A program made the translations under genes and the position numbers. Below the pieces are notes generated by a model, which searched no databases, was not told the DNA's origin, and saw only the letters and a list, made by a program, of their open reading frames with translations. Positions 43,454-52,387 of a stretch of DNA of 64,000 nucleotides are shown one piece after another. Position 1 is the stretch's first letter, and every line of letters starts with the position of its first letter. The stretch is from Pullichristensenella sp963930055. Its GTDB lineage: Bacteria > Bacillota > Clostridia > Christensenellales > Aristaeellaceae. The DNA is taken from the NCBI GenBank assembly GCA_963930055.1, contig CAWVKS010000001.1:1-64000 (forward strand). Direction: 5' to 3'.

Positions 43454-44763
43454 CGAATATACTGCCCAACGCCATACTGCGCAAAAAGCGCTTCGGCGGC
43501 GAACTGAACGAAGCCGAGATCCGCGCCTTCGTGCGCGGCGTGACCGACAAGACCTGGGCCGACTACCAGATCTCCGCGCTGCTCATGGCCATCTGCATCC
43601 ACGGCATGAGCGACCGCGAGACGCTGGCGCTGACGCTGGCCATGGCCAAGTCCGGCGATACGCTGGATCTAAAGGACATCCCCGGCGTCAAGGCCGACAA
43701 GCACTCTACCGGCGGCGTGGGCGACACCACCAGCCTCATCCTCGTGCCCCTGACGGCCGCCTGCGGCCTCAAGGTGGCGAAGATGTCCGGCCGCGGGCTG
43801 GGCTTTACCGGCGGCACGCTGGACAAGCTCGAGTCCATCCCCGGCATGCGCGTGGATCTGGGCGTAGACGAGTTCAAGTCCATCGTCCGTTCCGTCGGCT
43901 GCGCCATCGCCGGCCAGACCGCCGAACTGGCCCCGGCGGACAAGGTGCTCTACGCCCTGCGCGACGTCACCGAGACGGTGGACTGCCTGCCCCTGGTCGT
44001 CTCCTCCATACTCTCGAAAAAACTGGCCTCCGGCTGCGACGTGGTGGTGCTCGACGTCAAGACCGGCTCCGGCGCCATCATGGACACGCCGGAAAAGTCC
44101 CGCAAACTGGCCGAGGACATGGTACGCATCGGCAATCTCAGCGGCCGCCGCTTCTCGGCGCTGATCACCGACATGGATCAGCCCCTGGGCATGTACATCG
44201 GCAACGCCCTCGAAGTGGAGGAAGCCATCGACGTGCTCGCCGGCCGCACGGCCGGCCCCTTGCGCGACGTGGCGCTGACGCTGGGCGCGCACATGCTCAG
44301 AAACGCCGGCCTCGCCCCCACCGTGGAGGCGGGCAAGGCCATGCTCGCGGAGAAGATCGAAAACGGCGCGGGCCTTGCCAAGTTTGCCGAGATGATCAGG
44401 GCGCAGGGCGGCGACCCCCGCGTCTGCGAGGACACGGGCCTGCTTCCCAAGGCCGGCCGCAAGATCGCCATGCCCGCCCCGGACGACGGCTATATATCCT
44501 CCATCCGCACCTGCGAGGTCGGCAACGCCGCCCGCCTCCTCGGCGCGGGAAGGCTGCGCAAGGAGGACGCCATCGACCCCGCCGTGGGCATCGTCATGCA
44601 GCGCCGCGTGGGCGAATACGTCCGCCGCGGCGATGCGCTGCTCACCATCCACGCCAACGCCCATTCGGACGTGGCCGGCGCGCTCAACATGCTTGGCAGG
44701 GCCTTCAAGCTCTCGCCCGACTCGGTCACGCCGCCGGAATTGATCCATGCGGTGGTGGAATAG
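43450..44763 (+). CDS. pdp: Pyrimidine-nucleoside phosphorylase
   Basis: A 437-residue enzyme cleaving uridine/thymidine with phosphate. The signature SGRGLGFTGGTLDKLESIPGMRV region (residues about 114-136; key SGRGLGFTGGTLDKLE), KHSTGGVGD, VVVLDVKTGSGA and the C-terminal domain are present; length equals the dimeric Pdp/DeoA family. The specificity residue that separates Pdp from strict thymidine phosphorylase cannot be judged with certainty, so the symbol is tentative. ATGA overlap with the deoxyinosine glycosylase gene; GGAGAAAGGAAC lies upstream of the ATG. Confidence 0.94.
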   Translation: MTNILPNAILRKKRFGGELNEAEIRAFVRGVTDKTWADYQISALLMAICIHGMSDRETLALTLAMAKSGDTLDLKDIPGVKADKHSTGGVGDTTSLILVPLTAACGLKVAKMSGRGLGFTGGTLDKLESIPGMRVDLGVDEFKSIVRSVGCAIAGQTAELAPADKVLYALRDVTETVDCLPLVVSSILSKKLASGCDVVVLDVKTGSGAIMDTPEKSRKLAEDMVRIGNLSGRRFSALITDMDQPLGMYIGNALEVEEAIDVLAGRTAGPLRDVALTLGAHMLRNAGLAPTVEAGKAMLAEKIENGAGLAKFAEMIRAQGGDPRVCEDTGLLPKAGRKIAMPAPDDGYISSIRTCEVGNAARLLGAGRLRKEDAIDPAVGIVMQRRVGEYVRRGDALLTIHANAHSDVAGALNMLGRAFKLSPDSVTPPELIHAVVE

Positions 44764-45670
44764 CTTCCTGGGCGGCATAAAGCGTGTGGCGCTGTGCAGG
44801 GAAGGCGGCGCGCGCGCCGTCTGGAAGCTGCTCTTTGCCTACGCCGCCTACCTGCTGTGGGCGTGGCTTATTACGTTCCTGCTCTCATGGGGCTTCGGCG
44901 CGCTCTTCGCGGCCTGGGGGCTCTCCGCCGCCACCGCCGCGCGCGCGCCTTCTTGGGCGCAGTGGCTCTTTGCCAACTATGGCCGCTTCATATCGCTCGT
45001 CTCCAGCGCCGGCACAGTCGCCCTCGCCCATGGCCTTCTGCGCCTGCTCGCGGGCGGGAAGATGGAAAAACTGCGCCTGCGCGGCCTGGCCGTCGGCGCG
45101 CTGTGGGGGCTGGTCCCCGCGCTCGCCGGCGCGGCGCTCTTCCTCCTCATGGACTCCATGCGCCTTTGTGAGCGGGCGTTCTCGCTGACGTCGGACCTTC
45201 TCTGGATGCTTGCCGTCTACTTCGCCGCCTCGCTCGCCGAGGAGCGCTTTGCCCGCGGCCTCACCATGCGCGTGTCCACGCTCCATGCGCGTCCCTTCTG
45301 GGCTTATTTCGCCTCCGCCGCCATGCTGCTGGCCGTCACCGGCAGCTATGCCCTGCCGCCGCTGGGCGTTTTCAACATGCTCCTCACCGCCATCCTCTGC
45401 GCCCGCCTCAGCGCCACGGGCCGCGCCGGCGCTTCCGTGGGGCTGCGCTGCGCCTGGAGCTGGGCGTCCAACGCCCTGATCGCCTTTCCCGGCGGCAGCG
45501 CCGCCCCCCGGCCCGTCCTGCAGCTTTATGAGGTCTCGGAGCACTGGCTCACCGGCGGCGAGCGCGGCCTCATCTGTGGCGCGTGGATGACGTTCGCCCT
45601 TCTCGCCCTGACTCTCTGGATCTTCCGCCAGCCCCTGCGCGCACTCCTGCGCCGCAAGGAAGCGAAATAA
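44747..45670 (+). CDS. Polytopic membrane protein, CPBP (CAAX protease)-like
   Basis: A 307-residue protein with about eight hydrophobic helices. It has an EExxxR motif (SLAEERFARGL, near residue 165), the first signature of the CPBP/ABI membrane protease family, and a CAWSWASNALI helix near the C-terminus where that family has H-x3-N/D; the His is not seen, so activity is doubtful. The ATG lies inside the phosphorylase gene (17-base overlap), showing translational coupling. Otherwise unrecognised. It may be a non-catalytic relative with a scaffolding or bacteriocin-immunity-like role. Confidence 0.6.
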   Translation: MRWWNSFLGGIKRVALCREGGARAVWKLLFAYAAYLLWAWLITFLLSWGFGALFAAWGLSAATAARAPSWAQWLFANYGRFISLVSSAGTVALAHGLLRLLAGGKMEKLRLRGLAVGALWGLVPALAGAALFLLMDSMRLCERAFSLTSDLLWMLAVYFAASLAEERFARGLTMRVSTLHARPFWAYFASAAMLLAVTGSYALPPLGVFNMLLTAILCARLSATGRAGASVGLRCAWSWASNALIAFPGGSAAPRPVLQLYEVSEHWLTGGERGLICGAWMTFALLALTLWIFRQPLRALLRRKEAK

Positions 45671-45762
45671 CGCCGCAAGCCCCGCGCCCCCCGCGCGGGG
45701 CGTTCTGCGCGCCTGCGCAAACGTATAACGCAAAATTATAGTTCAGTATCCGCGATAAGTAT

Positions 45763-45791
45763 TTGACATGCGTCCTCGCCAGTGGTACGAT
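45763..45791 (+). promoter_or_regulatory. Promoter of the aldo/keto reductase operon
   Basis: TTGACA (45763-45768), 17-bp spacer, TACGAT (45786-45791). Confidence 0.8.
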
Positions 45792-45867
45792 ACGGTTGTC
45801 CGCGGGAAGCCCCGTTCTTTCGCAGGGCGCGCCCGCGCCGCGAACACCGCTTTGGAAGGAGGCTACT

Positions 45868-46905
45868 ATGCGTTACACGAAACTTGGCAACGCCGATTTG
45901 ACCGTTTCCCGCGTCTGCCTGGGCTGCATGGGCTTTGGCGACCCCGGGCGCGGCCAGCACACCTGGACGCTGGACGAGGGACATTCCCGCGCTGTCATCC
46001 GCCAGGCACTGGAGGCGGGCGTCAACTTCTTCGACACCGCCATCGCCTACCAGAGCGGCACCAGCGAGCAGTACCTGGGCCGCGCCCTGCGCGACTTCGC
46101 CCGCCGCAAAGACGTCGTGGTGGCCACCAAGTTCCTGCCCCGCACCAACGAGGAAATCTCCGCCGGCGTCAGCGGCCGGGAGCACATCCGCCACATGCTG
46201 GATAAAAGCCTGCAAAACCTCGGCATGGACCACGTGGACCTCTATATCTACCACATGTGGGACTATCAGACGCCGCTTTTCGACATCATGGCCGGCCTCA
46301 ACGAGGCCGTCAAGGCCGGCAAGGCGCGCTATATCGGCATCTCCAACTGCTACGCCTACCAGCTTGCCAGGGCCAACGCGCTGGCGGAACAGGAGGGCTT
46401 CGCCAAATTCGTCTGCGTGCAGGGCCACTACAACCTCATCTTCCGCGAGGAGGAGCGGGAAATGGCCAGGCTCTGCCATGAGGACAACATCGCCATGACC
46501 CCTTACAGCGCCCTGGCCGGCGGCCGCCTCTCCAGGCGCCCGGGCGAGACCTCCAGGCGCCTTGCGGAGGACGGCTACGCCCGCCTCAAGTACGACAGGA
46601 CCAAAGAGCAGGACGAAGCGGTCATCCGCCGCGTCGCGGAACTCGCCGACGCGCACGGCACGACGATGACGGCGGTCGCCCTCGCGTGGCTGCTTACCAA
46701 AGTCACCGCCCCGGTGGTGGGCGCGACCAGGCCGCAGCACATCGAGGGCATGGCCAAAGCCGTCGAACTCGAACTTACGCCCGAGGAACGAGCCTACCTC
46801 GAAGCGCCCTACGTCCCGCACGCACTCGTCGGCGTCATGGCGCAAAACACCGCCGCCGACGCGCAAAGCGCCCACGTCTGGAGCGTGGGCGATCAGGCCA
46901 TATAG
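45868..46905 (+). CDS. Aldo/keto reductase (AKR superfamily)
   Basis: A 345-residue NADPH-dependent reductase. The catalytic tetrad region FFDTAIAYQSGTSEQYLGRAL (Asp and Tyr), Lys in VVATKFLPRTN and the His-equivalent YIYHMWDYQTPL are present, followed by the NADPH segment WLLTKVTAPVVGATRPQHIEGM. ATG 45868 has GGAAGGAGG at 7-8 bases. The gene precedes a carboxymuconolactone-decarboxylase-family gene by 12 bases. Substrates of this YakC/YghZ-like group are aldehydes or methylglyoxal; the true one is unknown. Confidence 0.93.
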   Translation: MRYTKLGNADLTVSRVCLGCMGFGDPGRGQHTWTLDEGHSRAVIRQALEAGVNFFDTAIAYQSGTSEQYLGRALRDFARRKDVVVATKFLPRTNEEISAGVSGREHIRHMLDKSLQNLGMDHVDLYIYHMWDYQTPLFDIMAGLNEAVKAGKARYIGISNCYAYQLARANALAEQEGFAKFVCVQGHYNLIFREEEREMARLCHEDNIAMTPYSALAGGRLSRRPGETSRRLAEDGYARLKYDRTKEQDEAVIRRVAELADAHGTTMTAVALAWLLTKVTAPVVGATRPQHIEGMAKAVELELTPEERAYLEAPYVPHALVGVMAQNTAADAQSAHVWSVGDQAI

Positions 46906-46917
46906 GAGGGAACGGCC

Positions 46918-47673
46918 ATGAACAGAGCCGAAACAGCCCAAAGGTACAACGAACAGTGGTTTCACGGCGCGCCCTTTGGCGACCCCGCCGCCGACCCGGA
47001 ATACGAACAGCTCGCCCGCCGCTTCCTTTGCGGCGACGTGCTGCCGCGCGGCACGCTCACCGACGCGCAGAAGTCCCTCGTCATACTCGCCGGACTCACC
47101 GCGGGCAACCTTTTTCCCGCCCTGCGCCGCTACACGCGCGCGGCGCTGAACGTCGGCGCGACACCCGTGGAGATCAAGGAAACGGTCTACCAGTGCGCCC
47201 CCTACGTCGGCCTCGAGCGCGCCCGCTGCGCGCTGGAGGAAATCAACGCCGCCTTCAAGGAGGCGGGCGTCCCCCTGCCCACGCCGCCGCAGGGCAGCGT
47301 CACCGAGGAAGACCGCTTCGAAAAGGGCCTCGACGTGCAGCGCCACATCTTCGGCCGCGAACGCATCGACGCCATGCGCGCCGCCGCCCCCGCTGAGACG
47401 AAGCACATGCAGGACTTCCTCTCCGCCCACTGTTTCGGCGACTTCTACACCCGCGGCGCGCTCGACCTGAAGATGCGCGAACTCATCACCTTCAGCGCCA
47501 TCTGCGCCCTGGGCGGCTGCGAGCCGCAGGCCAAGGCCCACGCCGCCGCCAACGCAAGCGTCGGCAACCGCCGCGAAACGCTCATCGAGGCCGCCACGCT
47601 GCTTTTGCCCTTTATGGGCTTTCCCCGCACGCTCAACGCCCTCGCCTGCATCGACGCGGCGACGAAAGGCTGA
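46918..47673 (+). CDS. Carboxymuconolactone decarboxylase/AhpD-family protein, two-domain
   Basis: A 251-residue protein with two CMD domains (about residues 40-115 and 165-245). The first holds LVILAGLTAGNLFPALRRY; the second has REL-ITFSAICALGGCEPQAKAHAAANAS, with one Cys rather than the CxxC of peroxidase AhpD. In the operon it follows the aldo/keto reductase, a pairing often found for detoxification or aromatic metabolism. GGAGGGAACGG precedes the ATG. Catalytic role uncertain; might be a lactone decarboxylase-like or a non-peroxidase redox protein. Confidence 0.88.
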   Translation: MNRAETAQRYNEQWFHGAPFGDPAADPEYEQLARRFLCGDVLPRGTLTDAQKSLVILAGLTAGNLFPALRRYTRAALNVGATPVEIKETVYQCAPYVGLERARCALEEINAAFKEAGVPLPTPPQGSVTEEDRFEKGLDVQRHIFGRERIDAMRAAAPAETKHMQDFLSAHCFGDFYTRGALDLKMRELITFSAICALGGCEPQAKAHAAANASVGNRRETLIEAATLLLPFMGFPRTLNALACIDAATKG

Positions 47674-47689
47674 CCCCTTCCAAAAACAG

Positions 47690-47726
47690 GAAACGCGGCG
47701 GACGCCCATGCGCCCGTCGCGTTTCT
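47690..47726. terminator. Hairpin between convergent operons
   Basis: GAAACGCG / CGCGTTTC with an inner CGG-CGC pairing, ending just before the stop of the alpha/beta-hydrolase gene. Confidence 0.6.
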
Positions 47727-48658
47727 TATCCCATCGTCTCCCGGAAAAACCGCTCAAGCGCCGCCTCCACGCCCTCTTTGTCCACCAGATAGCTGTATCC
47801 ATGGTCAGCCCCGGGCACGGTGATGAGTGCCTTTGGCGCGGCGCAGCGCGCATAGTTCTCGCGCGACATTTCGCAGGGCACGAAGCCGTCCGCCTCGCCG
47901 TGGATAAGCAGCACCGGCACGCGGCACTTCTCCAGCGTCCGCGCCGCGCCCGCCGCCTCCGGGTCGAAGCGCCCAAACGCGCGCGCGCCCAGCCGCACGA
48001 GAAAATAGGTCGGCGCGACGGGCAAATGGCACTGGCGGATGACCTTGCAAAGTATGTCCCGTGGCGATGTATAGCCGCAGTCGGCGATGATGCCGCGCAC
48101 ACTCGCGGGCAGGTCGAACGCGCTGGCCATCAGCACCGTGGCCGCGCCCATGGAGATGCCGTCCAGATACATCGCCGGGGGATGATAGCGCTCCTCCGCC
48201 CAGCGGGCCCAGGCAAGGCAGTCCCGCCGCTCATGGACGCCGAAGGAGATCGTCCTGCCGCCGCTCTTTCCGTGCGCGCGCTGATCGGCCAGGATGAGCC
48301 CGAACCCCTGCGCGCGGTAAAATTCCAGCACGCAGCCAAAATCCCGCGCCGCCGAGGAACGCCAGCCGTGCAAGAGCAGCAAAAGCGGCTTGCCCGCCTC
48401 CGCCCCGCACACGCGCGCGTGCAGCCGCAGGCCGTCGAAGGAAGAAATCTCCGCTTCCTCAAAGGTCAGGCTGCGATAGTAGCCCTGCCCCGCGCGCATC
48501 ATCGGCGCGAAACGCCCGTAGCGCCTTTCGTCAAAGACCGTCAGCGTCTTTTTGTCCTCATGGCGGCGGAAGGCCACCGCGTAACATATCCACACCAGCG
48601 CCCAGAACAGCAAAACAAGCCCGGCGGCGATGATGAGCGCCAGCGAAAGCCCGCTCAC
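47726..48658 (-). CDS. Membrane-anchored alpha/beta-hydrolase (serine aminopeptidase S33-like)
   Basis: A 310-residue protein. One N-terminal membrane helix (about residues 5-28), then an alpha/beta-hydrolase fold: LLLLLHGWRSSA oxyanion region, ILADQRAHGKSGG, nucleophile Ser169 in GISMGAAT, acid region IHGEADGFVP and His in PGADHGYSY. It fits the YqkD-like group. GTG 48658 overlaps the stop of the patatin gene (GTGA). It ends a deformylase-patatin-hydrolase operon, suggesting a lipid or ester turnover function on the membrane. Confidence 0.88.
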   Translation of the reverse strand: MSGLSLALIIAAGLVLLFWALVWICYAVAFRRHEDKKTLTVFDERRYGRFAPMMRAGQGYYRSLTFEEAEISSFDGLRLHARVCGAEAGKPLLLLLHGWRSSAARDFGCVLEFYRAQGFGLILADQRAHGKSGGRTISFGVHERRDCLAWARWAEERYHPPAMYLDGISMGAATVLMASAFDLPASVRGIIADCGYTSPRDILCKVIRQCHLPVAPTYFLVRLGARAFGRFDPEAAGAARTLEKCRVPVLLIHGEADGFVPCEMSRENYARCAAPKALITVPGADHGYSYLVDKEGVEAALERFFRETMG

Positions 48659-49515
48659 GCCCCGCCCTCCGCGCCCAGGAAGCGCTTCATCGCCGGCAGC
48701 GCCGCCAAAGCGTCCCGCCGCCCCAGCTCGTAGAGGCTTTTGAGACGCTCCGGGTCGCGCTCCAGCCGCCCGATCTCCGGCCTGCGGCTGGGGCGGACGA
48801 CGAAGGCGCGCCCCTCGGCCGCGGCGCGCTGTATGTAGCGCTCCTCCGCCTCGCACAGTTCCACGCGCCGCGCCATCGTCGCAAGAAAGCGCGGGTACTT
48901 GCGGTAGCGGAAGTTGAGCGGGGGAATGTTGTCGCTTCTGCGCTTAAAGCCCTCTTCCTTGGTCAGCACCACTACGTTGCGCGCGTAGCCCATGCGCTCA
49001 AAGGCGGCCAGCGGCACGCTGTCGGCGATGCCCCCGTCCAGACAGGGCTTGCCATCCAGCATGACGATGCGCGACACATAGGGCATGGAGGCCGAGGCGC
49101 GCAGCCAGTCCATCTGTTTGAAGAGGTCAGTCACGCGCGGATACTCGCCCTCGCCCGTCTCCAGATTGGTCACGCCCACGTAAAAGGCGGTGGGGGAGGC
49201 CATGAACGCCTCGTTGTCGAAAGGGTCGAGCTTTTCGGGGATGTCGTGGTAGCAGAGCCTTTCGCCCACGGCGTTTCCCGTGGTCAGAAGCGAATACACG
49301 CTCATGAATCCCCGGTCGCGGCAATAGCGGGTGAAATAGCGTATGCTGCGCCCCCGCTGCCCGGAGACGAACGAACAGCCGTGCACCGCGCCCGCCGAAA
49401 CACCGATCACGCCGTCGAAGGCCGCGCGCAGCCCCGCCTCGTCCATGGCGTCCAGCACGCCCGCCGTATAGATGCCGCGCATGCCGCCGCCCTCGAGCAC
49501 CAGTCCCGTTTTCAT
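48655..49515 (-). CDS. Patatin-like phospholipase
   Basis: A 286-residue lipid acyl hydrolase. Oxyanion motif EGGGMRGIYTAGVLDAM (residues 8-24), nucleophile Ser40 in GVSAG, and the catalytic Asp in LDGGIADSVP are all present. The C-terminal half matches the bacterial YjjU/YlbK-type patatins. No signal peptide. ATG 49515 with GGAGGGC ahead. Flanked by peptide deformylase (11 bases before) and the membrane alpha/beta-hydrolase (overlapping). Confidence 0.94.
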   Translation of the reverse strand: MKTGLVLEGGGMRGIYTAGVLDAMDEAGLRAAFDGVIGVSAGAVHGCSFVSGQRGRSIRYFTRYCRDRGFMSVYSLLTTGNAVGERLCYHDIPEKLDPFDNEAFMASPTAFYVGVTNLETGEGEYPRVTDLFKQMDWLRASASMPYVSRIVMLDGKPCLDGGIADSVPLAAFERMGYARNVVVLTKEEGFKRRSDNIPPLNFRYRKYPRFLATMARRVELCEAEERYIQRAAAEGRAFVVRPSRRPEIGRLERDPERLKSLYELGRRDALAALPAMKRFLGAEGGA

Positions 49516-49526
49516 ATTGCCCTCCT

Positions 49527-50012
49527 TCAGTGCGCCCGCATCACAAAGTCGCGCGGGCCCGCGGCGCGCATGGTGGCCAGCACGCCGTCCAGATGGTCGC
49601 ATTCGTGCTGCAAAAGTTCCGACAGGTCGCCCTCCAGCGCCCATTCCCGCTCGGCCCAGTCAAGGTCGCGGTATCGCACCACGCAGCGGCGATGGCGCTT
49701 TAAGCGCACCAGGAGATGGGGGAAGGACATGCAGTCGTCCAGCACCTCCATCATCTCCCCGTCGGGGAAGGAGAGCTCGGGGTTCAAAAACGCCACCGGC
49801 GCATCTTCAAGGCACATGCACACCGCGCGCTTCATCACGCCGACCTGCGGCGCGGCAATGGCGCGCCCCGCGGCCATTTTTTGCCGGTAGGCGAGTATGG
49901 TGTCGCGCATGTCGGCGATGAGCGCCGGCATCGCCGCAAGTTCTTCCCGGCGCACCGGCTCGCACACCTGATACAGCCGCGCATCTCCCAACAAGAGAAT
50001 TTCCTTTTCCAT
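49527..50012 (-). CDS. def: Peptide deformylase
   Basis: A 161-residue metalloenzyme that removes N-formyl from new proteins. Motif 1 GRAIAAPQ (residues 49-56), motif 2 with metal ligand Cys94 (DDCMSFP rather than EGCLSxP), and motif 3 HECDH (His136, Glu137, His140) are in order. ATG 50012 with TTGGTGAG ahead. The altered motif 2 marks it as the divergent type often found as a second copy; the main def is usually linked to fmt, which is not here. Leads the patatin-hydrolase operon. Confidence 0.93.
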   Translation of the reverse strand: MEKEILLLGDARLYQVCEPVRREELAAMPALIADMRDTILAYRQKMAAGRAIAAPQVGVMKRAVCMCLEDAPVAFLNPELSFPDGEMMEVLDDCMSFPHLLVRLKRHRRCVVRYRDLDWAEREWALEGDLSELLQHECDHLDGVLATMRAAGPRDFVMRAH

Positions 50013-50105
50013 GTATCTCACCAATATACAGCCCAGCGCCCCTGCAAGCAGAGGCGCTGGCGAAAGATATATCCGCGCGGCGGTCGCCCGCCGGAAGGGG
50101 GGAGA

Positions 50106-52187
50106 TTACTCCTCCTCTTCCTCCTCGCGCTTGGTGTTTTCGATGATCTTCTTGGCGTCGGCAGCCGGCACTTCCTCGTAGCGCTCGAACTGCATCGTGA
50201 ACGAGCCGCGCGCCTGCGTCATCGAACGCAGGTCGGTGGCATACTTGAACATCTCGCCCAGCGGCACCTCGGCGGACACACACTGCATGCCGTTGACCTG
50301 GTCCATGCCCATGATGCGGCCGCGGCGCTTGTTCATATCGCCGATGATGTCGCCCATGTACTCGTCGGGCACATAGACCTTCACCGAGTAGATCGGCTCA
50401 AGCAGCACGGGGGAAGCGTCCACCAGCTTCTTGAAGGCGATGCGCGCGGCGGTCTTGAAGGCCATTTCCGAGGAGTCCACGGCGTGGTAGGAACCGTCGT
50501 GCAGCTTGGCGGTCAGGCCCACCACCGGGTAGCCGGCCAGCACGCCGTGCTTGATGTTGTCGCGCAGGCCCTTTTCGACCGCGGGGATGAAGTTGCGCGG
50601 CACCACGCCGCCCACGACCGCGTCCTCAAAGTGGAACTCGGTGTCGGTCGGGTCGTCGTTGGGACGGAACTCGATCCACACGTCGCCGAACTGGCCGTGT
50701 CCGCCGGACTGCTTCTTGTGGCGGCCCTGCACGTCGATCTTCTTGCGAATGGACTCGCGGTAGGGGATCTTCGGGAACTGGAGCACGCACTCCGCGCCGA
50801 ACTTGCTGGCCAGCTTCTTGGCGATGACTTCCAGGTGCAGCTCGCCCAGGCCGGAGAGCACGCTCTCGGTGGTTTCCACGTTCTTTTCCACGCGGATGGT
50901 CGGATCCTCTTCCATCAGGCGGCTGAGGCCGGAGAAGATCTTGTCCTCCTCGCCCGCCTTCTTGGCGTACACGGCCATGGAGATGCAGGGCGCCGGGAAC
51001 TCGAGCTCGTCAAACTTCACGGGCTTGTTCGGGTCGCACAGCGTGTTGCCGGTGGCGACGCTGCCCAACTTGGAGATGGCGCAGATGTCGCCCGCGCACA
51101 CCTTCTGCGCCGGGTTCTGCTTGCCGCCGCGCAGGAAGTAGATGTTGCCGGCCTTTTCGGCCTTTTCCGCGTTGGCGTTGTAAAGCGGCGTGCCGGACGT
51201 GAGCGTGCCGGAAGTGACCTTCAGAAGCGACAGCTTGCCCACGAACGGGTCAGCCAGCGTCTTGAACACGCGGGCGGAGAAGGGCTGGTCGTCGGCGCAG
51301 ACGCGCTCCTCAGCGTCGCCGCTCTTGGGGTTGACGCCCTCGAGCGCGGAGCCCGCCGGGGAGGGCATGAGGTCGATGAGGTTGTCCAGCAGCTTGGCAA
51401 GGCCCACGCGCGTCAGCGACGAGCAGCACACCACCGGCACGACCGTGCCGTCCTTGATGCCCTGGCGCAGGCCGTGCATGATCTCTTCCTGGGAAAGCTC
51501 GCCTTCCTCGAAGTACTTTTCCATCAGCTCGTCCTCGGCGCCGGCCGCGGCTTCCATGATGGCTTCGCGGGCGCTCTCGACGTCGCCGGCCATATTGGCG
51601 GGTATGTCGATCTCCTTGAGGGTCTTGCCCTCGCCGGTGTAGGCCTTGTTCTCCAGAACGCACACAACGCCGGTGAACTTGCCGCCTTCCACGATCGGCA
51701 CCTCAATGGGCGCGATGTGGCTGCCGTATTTGTCGGTGATGGTGGCAAGCGCGCGGCTGAAGTTGGCGTTCTCGCGGTCCATCTGGTTGATGACGATCAT
51801 GCGCGAAGTGTGGGTCTTGTCGCACAGATCCCACGCCTTTTCCGCGCCCACGTTCAGGCCGGAAACCGCGCCCACGGTGATGATCGCGCCCTCGGCCACG
51901 GCCATCGGGCCGACCATTTCGCCGGCGAAATCGAAGTAACCGGGCACGTCGATCAGGTTGACCTTGACGTCTTTCCACTCGAGGGGAGCGACGGCGGCGC
52001 TGATGGAGATCTGACGGCTCTGCTCTTCCTTGTCGCTGTCGGTCACCGTGTTGCCGTCCTCGACGCGACCCTGACGGTCGATGGTGCCGCTGGTGTACAG
52101 CAGGGCTTCGACCAGCGTGGTCTTGCCCTCGCTGCCGTGTCCGACGACGGCGATATTGCGGATGTTCTTGGCCTGATAGTCCTTCAT
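50106..52187 (-). CDS. EF-G paralogue (EF-G2/FusA2-like translation GTPase)
   Basis: A 693-residue protein with all five EF-G domains. The P-loop is GHGSEGKTT instead of GHVDHGKTT, G3 reads DVPGYFDF instead of DTPGHVDF, and G4 reads NQMDRE. These changes mark the EF-G-like group 2 rather than the housekeeping FusA, which typically sits with rpsL-rpsG and tuf. The C-terminal domain IV/V region KKQSGGHGQFGDVWIEF is intact. It ends in a run of six Glu. ATG 52187 with AGGGGGAA ahead; a TATAAT lies at 52275-52280. Its ribosomal function is probably accessory or stress-related. Confidence 0.93.
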   Translation of the reverse strand: MKDYQAKNIRNIAVVGHGSEGKTTLVEALLYTSGTIDRQGRVEDGNTVTDSDKEEQSRQISISAAVAPLEWKDVKVNLIDVPGYFDFAGEMVGPMAVAEGAIITVGAVSGLNVGAEKAWDLCDKTHTSRMIVINQMDRENANFSRALATITDKYGSHIAPIEVPIVEGGKFTGVVCVLENKAYTGEGKTLKEIDIPANMAGDVESAREAIMEAAAGAEDELMEKYFEEGELSQEEIMHGLRQGIKDGTVVPVVCCSSLTRVGLAKLLDNLIDLMPSPAGSALEGVNPKSGDAEERVCADDQPFSARVFKTLADPFVGKLSLLKVTSGTLTSGTPLYNANAEKAEKAGNIYFLRGGKQNPAQKVCAGDICAISKLGSVATGNTLCDPNKPVKFDELEFPAPCISMAVYAKKAGEEDKIFSGLSRLMEEDPTIRVEKNVETTESVLSGLGELHLEVIAKKLASKFGAECVLQFPKIPYRESIRKKIDVQGRHKKQSGGHGQFGDVWIEFRPNDDPTDTEFHFEDAVVGGVVPRNFIPAVEKGLRDNIKHGVLAGYPVVGLTAKLHDGSYHAVDSSEMAFKTAARIAFKKLVDASPVLLEPIYSVKVYVPDEYMGDIIGDMNKRRGRIMGMDQVNGMQCVSAEVPLGEMFKYATDLRSMTQARGSFTMQFERYEEVPAADAKKIIENTKREEEEEE

Positions 52188-52387
52188 GTACGAATTCCCC
52201 CTGTTAGGTTATAGATCCTCGTGCGCGACATGCGCACAGAGGCGCAGGTTTTCTGCACGGACGCCTGACGCGCCATTATATATGTATTTTAACAGAAAAC
52301 CCCCGATTTGAAAAGACCTTTTTCAGAAGGAATTTCAGCTTTTGCGGGGAATATTGCATAAAACAACGATTTTGGAAGGGTCGCACA

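Noticed and set aside
45736..48102. 788-codon minus-strand frame over the aldo/keto reductase and CMD genes
   Set aside because: Antisense to two genes with intact motifs and ribosome sites.
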